From contig CANRET010000004.1 in NCBI GenBank assembly GCA_947629715.1, forward strand, positions 1 to 64,000: DNA of 64,000 nucleotides, given 5' to 3'. Made by a program: the position numbers and the translations under genes. The stretch's first letter is position 1, and every line of letters begins with the position of its first letter. This document shows, in pieces, positions 48,561 to 58,792 of this stretch. This stretch comes from an uncultured Akkermansia sp. (GTDB lineage: Bacteria; Verrucomicrobiota; Verrucomicrobiia; Verrucomicrobiales; Akkermansiaceae). Under the pieces are notes generated by a model. The model ran no database searches. It saw only the letters and a list, made by a program, of their open reading frames with translations, and was not told where the DNA came from.

Positions 48561-51419
48561 CTATTTTCGCGGCGGAAATTCGTAGGTGACGCGTCCTGAA
48601 GAAAAACTGAACACGAGGTAGGCTTCAAATTTCCTTCCGCTCTTATGGCTCACAAAGTCTTTGATCAGCGCTGTTTTGCCCTTGCTGAGCAGATCATTCA
48701 CCAGTTTGGCATCCAGCGCCACTCCGCACATTTCTTTGGCAATAAGAAGAGGTTTGCGATTTTTGCCGATCGTGACACCTTCTACGCACCAAGCCTCCTG
48801 AGTTTCCAGCAGACGGTGTTCTCCTTTTCCCTTGACAACAACGGGACCATGATTCACGGCTTTCGACAAATCCATGGCAGCTTCCGCTTTGGGCGTTCGT
48901 CCCTTTTTTCGATCCTTGTCCGGAGCTTTTTCGCGAGGCGGGAACTCGAATCCTATGCCCCCGCGGTCTTCATCCAGCTTCAGGAAGGCATCGAAAGCCT
49001 TGTGAGTTCGTTGCGAGACAAATCCCGAGATCAATTCGCTCTTGCCGCACTCGAGTACGCGTTTGAGAGTTTCCTGTTCAATCTGCTTACCTAAAATCAC
49101 GCGCGACGCGCTGAAGCCTTTTTTCTTATCGGCGGTGCGAGTAAACTCCGGGATACTCCACTGCTTTTCATTCTCGAAAAGCTCCAACTCACCGCGATTC
49201 AACACCTTGACTTTGCCGAGAGATTGCAGATCTGCAGCGGTCGGAGGCGTGACATTTTCCTCTTCGTTGTCAAAATAAAATTCGACCTTCCAAGTGCCCT
49301 TCGATGTCTCAGGACGTACAAGCCGCAAGCCGGCGCGGAACTTTTTCCCAAAGCGAGAACGGAATCCGTCTGTTACAGGCAACTCGCCCTTGCTGATGAG
49401 TTGCGCAAACTGCTCATCATTCAAACTCAGTCCGGCGTGAATGCGGCGCATGTGAAAATCGCAATGTTTGCAGACCACAGAATCCACTCGACTTTCCAAT
49501 CCCTTTTTCTTGCACGCGGGACACGTCACGTCGAGATCTTCATGCTTTCCTCCTTTCATATAATCGCGTACGGCTCCGACGATCTCGGCGGTGTACGCGC
49601 GTATATCGCGCATAAAATCCTTGCGCTTCAGCTTCCCGTTTTCCATCTGCTTGAGGCGGTACTCCCACTCGCCGGTGAGTTCCGGACTGGAGAGCGTGCT
49701 CAATCCGATCTTGCTGAGCAAATCGATGAGATCCATGCCACGGCGCGTGGCCACCAGATCCTTGCCATCGCGTGCGATATATTCCTGGGCCAGCAAACCC
49801 TCAATAATCGCCGCGCGCGTGGCAGGGGTCCCCAGCCCTCGCTCCTTCATGGCAGAAGCCAGTTCATCGTCTTCCACAAGCTTGCCGGCATTTTCCATTG
49901 CCGTGAGCAAGGTGGCTTCCGTGTAAGGCGCCGGCGGTTTTGTGGCGTCTTCCACCGTTTCCACTGCGGTCGCTCTTACTTCTTCCCCCGGATCGAGACA
50001 ACACAGGTCATCTTTTTTCTTGCGTTCAGTATGATACAGCGCACGCCATCCCGCGCTGAGCAGCACCCGCCCATGCGCGTAAAAATAATCTTTCCCGGCC
50101 GGAGTGGCAATGACGGTCATGCGCTCCGTATCTTCAAACTCTGCGTTCGGCATAAAAACTCCGAGAAAACGCTGTACCACCAGATGAAAGATGCGCGCCG
50201 CATCTCCGCTCAGGTTCACCAACTTGCCGGTTGGAATGATAGCAAAGTGATCGCTCACTTTAGAGCTGTCGAATACGCGTTTGCTCGGGCGAATGCCATG
50301 CGCATCCAATATCCCTTTCGCATGCTCTGCGTACTCCGGCAGGTGATTTGCTATCTCCTGCACCGTGCGCGTCGCAACTTTCATGTAATCATTCGGGAGA
50401 AACTTCGAATCGGTGCGCGGGTACGTCAAAACTTTGTGCTTTTCATAGCACTCCTGCGCCAGTTGAAGCGTTCGACTCGCCGAAAATCCGAAGCGATTGC
50501 TTGCCTCTTTCTGCAGAGAGGTGAGGTCAAAAAGCAGCGGCGCCGGCATGCTCACCGGCTTCTTCTTCTCCTCCACTTTTCCCTTCTTTCCCTTGCACCG
50601 AGCCGCTATGGCAGCAGCCTCTTCGGCGTTCCATATGCGTTCCCGTGTGCGCTGAGGCGCCTTGTCATCTTTCTTCAGTGAGGGATTGATCCATTTGGCT
50701 GTGTAGCTGCCCTTTCGTGCTGCAAACTCTGCGTGCACTTCATAATAGGTTTCCGGAACAAACGCCAGAGCTTCTTTCTGGCGCACGGCCAAAATTGCCA
50801 GCGTCGGCGTCTGGACACGTCCGGTCGGCGTCACATGGAATCCTCCGGCGGCTGATTGCAGCACGGTGAGCGCCCGTGTGCTGTTGAGCCCCACCAACCA
50901 GTCGGACTCCGAGCGGCATACTGCGGCATCCGCCAAATGGAGCATCTCCTCATTCTGCTTGAGATGCTGCCATGCCTCTAAAATTGCGTCGTCTGTCATG
51001 CTCTGCATCCACAGACGATACAGCGGCTTCTTGATGCCTCCGAAACGGATGATGTTGCGGAAAATCAGCTCTCCTTCGCGCCCGGCATCGCATGCATTCA
51101 CCAGAGATTCGACCTCTTTGCTGCGGGCCGCCTTGAGTATTTTTTTTAACTTATCCGCTGACCTGCCGATGGGTTCCAATTCCATCACATCCGGCATCAC
51201 CGGCAGGTATTCCATCTTCCACGGCAGGCTTTTTCCATCTTCGGTCTGCGGCTTTTTCTGCTCCACCAAGTGACCAACGGCTGAGGTGATGATGAGCTTC
51301 TCGTTCGAAAAACCGCCGACGGATTCGTCTTTCTTGAATTTGCCATACTTCTTCCCGAGCACCCGCGCCAAATCTGACGCCACACTCGGCTTCTCCGCGA
51401 TGATGAGTTGTCTTGCCAT
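48561..51419 (-). CDS. topB: DNA topoisomerase III-type (type IA) with two C-terminal repeats
   Basis: MARQLIIAEKPSVASDLARVLGKKYG...NACDAGREGELIFRNI...LTYPRTDSKFLP; C-terminal repeats ending EFPPRE and EFPPRK. Confidence 0.94.
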   Translation of the reverse strand: MARQLIIAEKPSVASDLARVLGKKYGKFKKDESVGGFSNEKLIITSAVGHLVEQKKPQTEDGKSLPWKMEYLPVMPDVMELEPIGRSADKLKKILKAARSKEVESLVNACDAGREGELIFRNIIRFGGIKKPLYRLWMQSMTDDAILEAWQHLKQNEEMLHLADAAVCRSESDWLVGLNSTRALTVLQSAAGGFHVTPTGRVQTPTLAILAVRQKEALAFVPETYYEVHAEFAARKGSYTAKWINPSLKKDDKAPQRTRERIWNAEEAAAIAARCKGKKGKVEEKKKPVSMPAPLLFDLTSLQKEASNRFGFSASRTLQLAQECYEKHKVLTYPRTDSKFLPNDYMKVATRTVQEIANHLPEYAEHAKGILDAHGIRPSKRVFDSSKVSDHFAIIPTGKLVNLSGDAARIFHLVVQRFLGVFMPNAEFEDTERMTVIATPAGKDYFYAHGRVLLSAGWRALYHTERKKKDDLCCLDPGEEVRATAVETVEDATKPPAPYTEATLLTAMENAGKLVEDDELASAMKERGLGTPATRAAIIEGLLAQEYIARDGKDLVATRRGMDLIDLLSKIGLSTLSSPELTGEWEYRLKQMENGKLKRKDFMRDIRAYTAEIVGAVRDYMKGGKHEDLDVTCPACKKKGLESRVDSVVCKHCDFHMRRIHAGLSLNDEQFAQLISKGELPVTDGFRSRFGKKFRAGLRLVRPETSKGTWKVEFYFDNEEENVTPPTAADLQSLGKVKVLNRGELELFENEKQWSIPEFTRTADKKKGFSASRVILGKQIEQETLKRVLECGKSELISGFVSQRTHKAFDAFLKLDEDRGGIGFEFPPREKAPDKDRKKGRTPKAEAAMDLSKAVNHGPVVVKGKGEHRLLETQEAWCVEGVTIGKNRKPLLIAKEMCGVALDAKLVNDLLSKGKTALIKDFVSHKSGRKFEAYLVFSFSSGRVTYEFPPRK

Positions 51420-51674
51420 AGAAACGTCCGAAAAACTTCCTTACAGGAAACCCCATTCATCCTGACTCGTCAAGCTTCAAGTGTGGCATACGGAGTGGAC
51501 GCATTTTGGCGGGCAAAGCCGCATTGCCTCAAAAATAAAGTCACCGAAGGGACGCACCGAACGGAAAATGAGCAAGCACGCAAGAATAGAACCGCTTTCC
51601 GCGGATTGTCATTCGACTGTTGAGCAGCATGAAAACGCTGAGCAGCTACGTGGGAACGAAAGGCTGACTCCTCC

Positions 51675-53888
51675 TCACTCCTTCGCGCCGTGCTCCTTGA
51701 GGAGTTGGATGATGTCAGCCCTCAGCTTCTTTTCTTTTGCAAGCTGCAAGATGGATTTGCCGGTGTTGTTTTTGTGTGACACGTCCGCTCCGGCATCGAG
51801 GAAGGAGGCGACGTCCTCTGCAGTAGCAGTAGCTCCGCGATCGGCGATAAAGAGCATGAGTGCGCTGTTGCCCTGTTCATCGGTTGCGTTGGGGTCTGCT
51901 CCACTCTCGAGAAGCACCTTGGGAGCGTAGCGCCCCTGATAGCTCATTTTTTCACATTTCTGGATTTGGATGAGGGCGTGTTGAAGGTCGGCGCCGGCAT
52001 CCGCAAAGACGCGAACGAGTTTTTTCAGTTCTTCCACGTCGGGGGCGTTGTGGCGGCCCGTCCCATCGGTCCACCCTACCATCTTGGTGAAAATATCCTT
52101 CGGTACACGGGCTCCGGCTTGAATGAATACCTCAGCTGCTTCAGCAGTCATGGGCAGTGAGTTGAGCGGGAAGTCTTTTCCTTCCACCTTGAGTCCTGCG
52201 TCCAGAAGGCGCCGGGCAATGCGTTTGCCCAGTCCTCCGCAGCGAACCAGCGTGCGCTCATCATTCGCGGTCGCACCGTGGTCGATCAGGAGGAGGGCCA
52301 ACTCTTCGGCGACGCCAACCGGGTAATGCACACAGTCAAGAGCCGTCAGAGCGTCTTCGCTCGCTTTTGCCCCTGCTTTCAAAAGCATCTGCACGACGGT
52401 GAGCGCCTCTTTGCCTGCTTCCGGGATGAGCTTGTCAGGGTCGGCCATTTGTACGTCTCTCAGCCCCAGGATGTAGTTCAGCGGTGGTTCGGGGTTCACT
52501 CGCTTGTCGTTTGTATAAGGCGCGTTCACGTCGATACCGGCGTCGATGCAGCGTTTCACGAGCTTCGCGTACAGCTCGATGTCTCTTTTGTCTTTCGCGC
52601 GAAATTGAGAGAGGGCTATGGCATGCAAGAGGCTGCGTCCTTTTTCGTCCGTCAACCGCGCCCCCTTATCGAGGAGTTGCTCACAGGCGACCATCAGATT
52701 CTCACGTGCAGCGAGGAAGAGGACGGGTTCGCCGTTGCTTGTCATGTTTGGGTCAGCCCCGGCATCCAGAAGAGCCGGAATGACTCCGGAGCAGTCACGA
52801 TCATCTATTGCCTCCTGGAGCATTTTGTTTTTGTCAATCTTCAGCCCTGCTTTGAGCAAAATGCGTAGTTTCTCCGCGTCCCCGGCATACAGGGTTTGAT
52901 GGGTCACTTTCTCCACAGTCGTTTGATTCGTGAGGTCGAGCTTGCCCATCTTGAGCAGCATGGATGCTGTCTTTGCCGAAAAGGGGAAGTCGAGCAATTG
53001 CTCATCATTTGCCAGCTCCGGATTCTTTTCGATGCACTGCTTGAGTAGTTCGTTATTATTCATCAGCAATGCGTAGCGCATGAGACTCTTCGGTTCCATT
53101 TTCTGCGGTTCGGGGTCGAGTCCTAGGCTGATGGCGAGCCGCAGCGTGTCTCTTCCATCGGCGTCGACTTTCCCATCCAAGAGAGGGCTGTTGGCTGCCA
53201 CGTCCGTTTTCAGGTTCACTCCTTTTCGCACCATCAACGCTATCATGCATGAAACCGCTCCTGTGTCCCCGGTGATGTTCAATGGCACATTCTTCAGTGA
53301 GTCGACGCTTTGCAGCATTTGAATCGCTTTGGGGAAGCTCTTGCCATCGGGGGAACCTGAGCCGTGGAATGCGGCGACAATAGCTGCCGCGTCCGGACTT
53401 CCGATTCGCTGCTTTTCCTCCGAGGTCAGCGGCTTCGCTTCACACGCGTGGAGCAGGGCGCCGCTCCAATTTGATTCGAATTCTTCTCCTTGCCTCTCGC
53501 GGTATTGGTTCAGCAAATCCCCCGCCACCTTTCCCTTCTTGCTCTTGATAGAGGCATCCGCGCCTTTTGCTACAAGCCAGCAGACGGCGAGACGGTTGTT
53601 TTGCGCCGCGGCGTGCATGAGGGCAGTCTGCCCGAGCTTGTCCACGGCATTCACGTCGCCGCCTTCTTCGATCGCCTTGAGCTTTTGGAGCAGGGAGGCG
53701 ACCTTCTTCTGCTCCTTGCTGAGCTTGGCGCCCTTTGCCTGCTTCCCCGTGCCTGCCGGGAAGAGGAGCTCCACTCCCTGCTGCGGAACAGCCGCCGGTT
53801 CCTTTTCCTGCCCGCTCGCCATGCCCAGACTCATCAGCACGCCGACGAGTAAGCATGTTGTAAACAGCTTACAATAAGATAATAACAA
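51675..53888 (-). CDS. Secreted ankyrin-repeat protein, paralog 1 (TTG start; start uncertain)
   Basis: Signal-like N-terminus; PQQGVELLFPAGTGKQAKGAKLSKEQKKVASLLQKLKAIEEGGDVNAVDKLGQTALMHAAAQ; many ankyrin motifs; ends LLKEHGAKE. Confidence 0.88.
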   Translation of the reverse strand: MLLSYCKLFTTCLLVGVLMSLGMASGQEKEPAAVPQQGVELLFPAGTGKQAKGAKLSKEQKKVASLLQKLKAIEEGGDVNAVDKLGQTALMHAAAQNNRLAVCWLVAKGADASIKSKKGKVAGDLLNQYRERQGEEFESNWSGALLHACEAKPLTSEEKQRIGSPDAAAIVAAFHGSGSPDGKSFPKAIQMLQSVDSLKNVPLNITGDTGAVSCMIALMVRKGVNLKTDVAANSPLLDGKVDADGRDTLRLAISLGLDPEPQKMEPKSLMRYALLMNNNELLKQCIEKNPELANDEQLLDFPFSAKTASMLLKMGKLDLTNQTTVEKVTHQTLYAGDAEKLRILLKAGLKIDKNKMLQEAIDDRDCSGVIPALLDAGADPNMTSNGEPVLFLAARENLMVACEQLLDKGARLTDEKGRSLLHAIALSQFRAKDKRDIELYAKLVKRCIDAGIDVNAPYTNDKRVNPEPPLNYILGLRDVQMADPDKLIPEAGKEALTVVQMLLKAGAKASEDALTALDCVHYPVGVAEELALLLIDHGATANDERTLVRCGGLGKRIARRLLDAGLKVEGKDFPLNSLPMTAEAAEVFIQAGARVPKDIFTKMVGWTDGTGRHNAPDVEELKKLVRVFADAGADLQHALIQIQKCEKMSYQGRYAPKVLLESGADPNATDEQGNSALMLFIADRGATATAEDVASFLDAGADVSHKNNTGKSILQLAKEKKLRADIIQLLKEHGAKE

Positions 53889-53936
53889 ATACGGGGGGGG
53901 TAACGACGGATTTCATAGGGATGTGGACTACGGGAA

Positions 53937-54110
53937 GTAATGTTAATCTACCATACCACGCCAAGCGAGGCAAGAGAAATAACAGGTGAATAATAAAAAA
54001 TCGCCGGGAAGAGAACATAAAATGTCCAAAAACGACAATAAATCTTGTCCAAAATCAACAATAAATTTTATCGAAAACGCATAATAAAAATTGTCCAAAA
54101 TAGATAAAAA
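53937..54110. repeat. Intergenic region with about four ~23-bp TGTCCAAAA-type repeat units, related to 57949..58070
   Basis: ATAAAATGTCCAAAAACGACA / ATAAATCTTGTCCAAAATCAACA / ATAAATTTTATCGAAAACGCATA / ATAAAAATTGTCCAAAATAGATA. Confidence 0.75.
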
Positions 54111-54114
54111 TGGA

Positions 54115-54142
54115 TTGACATAGCAGGTAAGATTCGTAAAAT
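54115..54142 (+). promoter_or_regulatory. Predicted promoter of the AAA/DUF4143 gene
   Basis: TTGACA, 16-bp spacer, TAAAAT. Confidence 0.65.
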
Positions 54143-54161
54143 GAATGATAAAGGGAAGCAA

Positions 54162-55439
54162 ATGAGAAGAAGAGAATACAGAGCGAGAGTAGCGGATGAA
54201 ATGTTGAAGCGAAAGCTGGAGTCGAGTGGAGCGGTGTTGGTGGAGGGCGCAAAGTGGTGCGGGAAGACGACGACAGCGGCGCAAGTAGCGCGGAGCGAGC
54301 TGTACTTCAACAACCCGGACATGAGGGGGAATATCAGCGACCTGCTGCATACAGCGCCGCGCAGGCTACTGCGGGGGGAAGTCCCCATGTTGCTGGATGA
54401 ATGGCAGCAGGAGCCTAGCGTATGGGATGCGGTGAGGTTTGAGGTGGATCAACGGGGGGAGCCCGGTCAATTCATTCTCACGGGGTCTGCGGTGCCGGCG
54501 GATATGTCGCAGGTGCAGCATTCGGGAACGGGGCGCGTTGCGCGCGTGAAGATGCGTCCGATGTCGCTCTTTGAATCGGGTGAATCGTCGGGCGAGGTGT
54601 CGTTGACAGCACTGTTTGACGGGGCACGGGAAGTGGAGGGTAAGCGAGAGATGGGGCTGGAGGAACTGGCTTACCTGATATCGCGTGGCGGATGGCCGGG
54701 AGCTCTTGGCTTATCCTCCTCCGCTGCATTGGATACGGCCTTGAATTATTACGAGGGGGTGGTGAACACAGATATGTCGCGTGTGGATGGGGTGCGGCGT
54801 AGCCCGGATCGGGTGAGGGCTTTGCTGCGGGCGTACGCGCGATCGATAGGGACACAGACCGCTCTCGCCCGGATGGCGGCAACCCTCGGCGCGGGAGAGC
54901 CCCATCCACCGGCCGTGGCGACCGTGGCAGATTACGTGGAGGCTCTGCGGAAAATCTTTGTGATTGAAGAAGCGGAAAATTGGACGCCGCTGCTGAGGTC
55001 CCGCATCCCCATGCGGAAATCGCCCACGCGCTATTTTACGGACCCCTCTATCGCGCTGGCAGCCCTCGGTGCGGGGCCGGAGCAGTTGATGCAGGATCCG
55101 GCATCCATGGGACTCTTTTTCGAGAACATGGCGATACGCGATCTACGCGTGTATGCGGAGGCTCTCCGGGGCGAGGTGCATCATTTTCTGGACAAGAATG
55201 GTTTGGAGGTGGATGCCCTGATATGCTTGCGGAACGGTCAGTACGGACTCGTGGAGATTAAATTGGGCGGGTACAAGGCGGATGAAGGGGCCGCCACCCT
55301 CCTCAAGTTTGCCGGCAAGGTGGACACCCGGCACGCTCCCGCTCCCTCCTTCCTGATGGTCCTCATCGGTGTGGGAACTTACGCCTACCGCCGCGACGAT
55401 GGCGTGCTCGTTGTGCCGCTCAGCACGCTGCGTCCGTAA
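54162..55439 (+). CDS. AAA family ATPase with DUF4143 domain
   Basis: LESSGAVLVEGAKWCGKTTTAAQVARSELYFNNPD...MLLDEWQQEPSVWDAVRFEVD...QFILTGSAVPAD...FFENMAIRDLRVYAEALRGEVHHFLDKNGLEVDALI. Start at 54162 preferred over 54141. Confidence 0.9.
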   Translation: MRRREYRARVADEMLKRKLESSGAVLVEGAKWCGKTTTAAQVARSELYFNNPDMRGNISDLLHTAPRRLLRGEVPMLLDEWQQEPSVWDAVRFEVDQRGEPGQFILTGSAVPADMSQVQHSGTGRVARVKMRPMSLFESGESSGEVSLTALFDGAREVEGKREMGLEELAYLISRGGWPGALGLSSSAALDTALNYYEGVVNTDMSRVDGVRRSPDRVRALLRAYARSIGTQTALARMAATLGAGEPHPPAVATVADYVEALRKIFVIEEAENWTPLLRSRIPMRKSPTRYFTDPSIALAALGAGPEQLMQDPASMGLFFENMAIRDLRVYAEALRGEVHHFLDKNGLEVDALICLRNGQYGLVEIKLGGYKADEGAATLLKFAGKVDTRHAPAPSFLMVLIGVGTYAYRRDDGVLVVPLSTLRP

Positions 55440-55450
55440 CCCATACCTCC

Positions 55451-57928
55451 TCACTCCTTCGCACCGTGCTTCTTGAGGAGCTTCACAAATTCGTCGGAAT
55501 TCTTCTCCTGAGCGATTTGCAAGGCGGTCTTACCGTTCTTGTTTTTGATGTTTGGGTCAGCTCCCGCGTCCAGCAGGAGTGAGAGTACCTCTTGATGTCC
55601 GTCATACCCCTGTCCCTTTTGGCAAACGAGCATGAGGGCCGTGTTGCCTTCTTTATCCTGTAAATTGACATTGACGCCGGCCTTGATGAAGCTCTTGGTA
55701 ATTTTCGGGTCCGGAGGAGTCATAAGACTGAGAAAAATGTAATTATCATTGTGTTTGTTTTCATATTTCTCATTCGGATCCGCTCCGACAGCCAGGCATG
55801 CAGCTATTCCTGCGGCATCCCCAGCACCGCCCCAAATACAGTTCATGGTTGGCTTCGCACCCGCATCACGCATGATTTTTGCAGCTTCTGTAAGTTCTTC
55901 CTGGGTTAATTTCGGGGGCTGACCAGCTGTAGGTGAGGATGGTATGGTAGCAAATTTTAATTTTTTGAATAAGTCCTTGGGAACACTGGCGCCGGCCTCA
56001 AGCATTGCGCGCATATCCTTGGGCTTGGCGAGAAGGAGATCTCCGACCATTTTCGCCCCTCGCTGTTGCAGATACTTTGCAATATCGGAGCGACCGTGCT
56101 GCAGCGTGATACCCAGTGCACACAGTTTAACGCCATCTCCCAGGAGACCTTTATTCTCTACAAGAGCATTGGGGTCGGCGCCATTGTCGAGAAGCTGTTT
56201 GGCGATGTTTTTGCTCATCCATGCAAAGTGCATCAGGGGTGTGTAGCCGTTTTCAACGTTTGAAGATGGGAGTTTTGCTCCATGTTTAAGCAGGAAAAGA
56301 GTAAGTTTCTTGGTGGGAAGGCACTGCAGCACATCGTCCTCCATGGGGACTCCGTGTTTAAGAAGCATTTTGACTATATGGTAATTGCCTGAGCCTACGG
56401 CCAGCTTGAGAATACTTAACCCATTCTTGGGTGTTGCCTTGGTATCTGCTCCCTTTTGCAGAAGAAGACGTACTACTTTCAGATTTCCCTGAGCAACGGC
56501 GGAATACAGGGCGGTTTGACCATCATAGAGTGTTCCGGGAGCCACCCAACGTGTATTTACCTGAGCTCCCTTGCTCAGCAGGTGACTCACCGCTTGCTCA
56601 CCATATCTCGTGGCAGCAAGAACCAAGGGAGGGAGACCGGATTTCTCCCCGCTACCGACGGCGTTGACATCCGCCCCTGCTTCGATCAGCGCATCGATTA
56701 CTTCCGGATCATAGGCTTGATCCTCCATGTGTGAACAAGTATAGGAATGCTCCTCCATGTCAGCAGTCAGAAGATTCGGTTGTTCGTGGAGAACCGGGAG
56801 GGGAGCTCCTGCAGCCGCCAGCGCGCGGATTCCTGCTGCGCTCCGGCGTCCACTATTGAGGATATCCTGAATGAAGCACTCTTTCGAATCTTTATACAAT
56901 CCGTCCCATGTGAGTTTTGGGTCAAGTCCAGCATCAATGAGAACTTGCAGTGTTTCCGACGTGCCGAGACCGGCAATGATTTGACTTGCTTGCAAGCGAT
57001 TTCGGACTAGGTCCGGGTGTTCCGTCACGACCTTGCGCAAGGCGTCAGCATCATCCAACAGCATGGCAATCCCCGCTTGCGAGAGTGCATCGTCATTGCC
57101 GAGCTTGATGTTCAAAGCCATCAGAAGGAGAGCTAGTTCAGGCCTCAAATTAGACTCAGTCCATGTAACACCTTTGTTTACGTTGGTAACGACTTCATGT
57201 CCGCCGCTACTGCCGACAGTGACGCATCCATGCCCCCATGCACGTTGCCCTTCGGTGACGAGACTGTACCCGTGTCTCGAAAGCAAGGTCGCGAGGAGAG
57301 GATCGAGGGCAGGGCGTTGGATTCCCTCCATGAGAGAGAGGGAAGACCCCGATCTCAACAGTTGCGTCAACAATTTCAGACTTTTTGGTGAATCTTTTCC
57401 TCCACATTGACGAATCAATTCGAGAAATGCGCCACGGTCTGTCGAGCGATCCTCTTGCAATTGTTTTTCCTCCTCAGCTGAAAGCGGTTGCTTATCCACG
57501 CAGCAGGCTTTTAGAAAAGCCTGCAAGCTCTTGTCTTTTGCTAACTCTGCCGCTGTTTTTCCTTGCTGACTCTTCATTGTGGCGTCCGCGCCTTTCACCA
57601 CGAGCCAGCAGACGGCAAGTTTGTTACCCTGCTCGGCGGCGTGCATCAGCGCCGTCTGCCCATGCTCGTCCACGGCATTCACCTCGTCGCCCTTCTCGAT
57701 GTCCTTGAGTTTTTGGAGCAGGGAAGACTCTTCCATGCTGAGATTGGCATCCCCTGCCTGCTTTCCCGTGCCCGCCGGGAAGAGGAACTCTACCCCCTGC
57801 TGCGGAGCCTTTTCCTCCGCTCCCATTGTCCCGGCGAGCATCAGAACGCCCATCAGGATAAAAACAACAAAACGCTTGTAATGAGTTAATGACAGAAAAT
57901 CAAAAGGGAGAATAGAAGAAGAGTTCAT
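55451..57928 (-). CDS. Secreted ankyrin-repeat protein, paralog 2
   Basis: APQQGVEFLFPAGTGKQAGDANLSMEESSLLQKLKDIEKGDEVNAVDEHGQTALMHAAEQGNKLAVCWLVVKGADATMKSQQGKTA; ends LLKKHGAKE. Confidence 0.9.
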   Translation of the reverse strand: MNSSSILPFDFLSLTHYKRFVVFILMGVLMLAGTMGAEEKAPQQGVEFLFPAGTGKQAGDANLSMEESSLLQKLKDIEKGDEVNAVDEHGQTALMHAAEQGNKLAVCWLVVKGADATMKSQQGKTAAELAKDKSLQAFLKACCVDKQPLSAEEEKQLQEDRSTDRGAFLELIRQCGGKDSPKSLKLLTQLLRSGSSLSLMEGIQRPALDPLLATLLSRHGYSLVTEGQRAWGHGCVTVGSSGGHEVVTNVNKGVTWTESNLRPELALLLMALNIKLGNDDALSQAGIAMLLDDADALRKVVTEHPDLVRNRLQASQIIAGLGTSETLQVLIDAGLDPKLTWDGLYKDSKECFIQDILNSGRRSAAGIRALAAAGAPLPVLHEQPNLLTADMEEHSYTCSHMEDQAYDPEVIDALIEAGADVNAVGSGEKSGLPPLVLAATRYGEQAVSHLLSKGAQVNTRWVAPGTLYDGQTALYSAVAQGNLKVVRLLLQKGADTKATPKNGLSILKLAVGSGNYHIVKMLLKHGVPMEDDVLQCLPTKKLTLFLLKHGAKLPSSNVENGYTPLMHFAWMSKNIAKQLLDNGADPNALVENKGLLGDGVKLCALGITLQHGRSDIAKYLQQRGAKMVGDLLLAKPKDMRAMLEAGASVPKDLFKKLKFATIPSSPTAGQPPKLTQEELTEAAKIMRDAGAKPTMNCIWGGAGDAAGIAACLAVGADPNEKYENKHNDNYIFLSLMTPPDPKITKSFIKAGVNVNLQDKEGNTALMLVCQKGQGYDGHQEVLSLLLDAGADPNIKNKNGKTALQIAQEKNSDEFVKLLKKHGAKE

Positions 57929-57948
57929 TGTGACGTTTGGGTGGAGAG

Positions 57949-58070
57949 TAATGTCAATTTATCATGACTCGTCGAGCGAAGCAAGGAAAATAGCAGATGG
58001 ACGATAAAAATCGTCAGGAATGGGAGATAAAATATCCAAAAAGGATAACAAAACTTGTCCAAAATTGTGG
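57949..58070. repeat. Intergenic region related to 53937..54056
   Basis: GTCAATTTATCATGACTCGTCGAGCGAAGCAAGGAAAATAGCAG...GATAAAATATCCAAAAAGGATAACAAAACTTGTCCAAAATTG aligns with 53937..54056 by eye. Confidence 0.7.
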
Positions 58071-58399
58071 AGAGCAAAGATTGGGAGTGTCTGTGTCCCT
58101 GAGGAAAGGAGGAAGTTTTTCAGGACGGAGCCATCCTGATGCGATGAGGAGCATGAGGCGAGTGAGCCTGTGTCGGCGAGACCTACCTGCCGGGGAGCTG
58201 GAGAAGGAAATGAGATTCTTAAGAAAAATTAAATTTTTTTGACCCCCAGCGGGTAGTGGTTGGGGCAGGGGAGAAGGAGGGGAGGAAAAGTTGGAATGAA
58301 GGGGGAAGAGGGGAGAAGAAGCGAGCAAACCACCGACAGGTGAGTCGGAATGCGGTCGGAAGCCGAGAGGGACAAGAGGCAGGTAAACATGGGACTCAG

Positions 58400-58750
58400 G
58401 TGATTGAATTGATAACGAATAATATGGAATGGAGTGCGGGGGAAGTAGCCGAGCTGTATCGCAGGCGTTGGGATATCGAAAGTTTTTTCAAAATACTCAA
58501 GCAACACCTCAATATTAAGAGCTTCGTAGGGACATGCGAGCAGGCTGTGAGATCACAGATATGGGTAGCCATGATTGCCTATTTACTCGTGAAAGTGCTC
58601 AAGCGACGCGCTTCGCATCGGTGGTCGCTGGGAGGATTGGTTCACTACCTACGAATATCACTACTGAGCACGCAGAACCTATTTTCGTGGCTAAACCAAC
58701 CGTATGACATGGCTGGGACGGAAGAGGTTTTAGTGCTCAATAGCACGTAA
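58400..58750 (+). pseudogene. C-terminal remnant of an IS4-type (DDE) transposase
   Basis: VIELITNNMEWSAGEVAELYRRRWDIESFFKILKQHLNIKSFVGTCEQAVRSQIWVAMIAYLLVKVLKRR; N-terminal catalytic part missing. Confidence 0.85.
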
Positions 58751-58792
58751 AGTTTTATGGATTTGCCCAAAAATCGCCAACTCCTACTATCA

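Noticed and set aside
49224-50681. Plus ORF of 485 aa opposite topB
   Set aside because: Antisense to a strongly recognisable topoisomerase.
53937-54110. TGTCCAAAA repeats as a CRISPR array
   Set aside because: Units are degenerate and contiguous with no unique spacers, and no cas genes are present.
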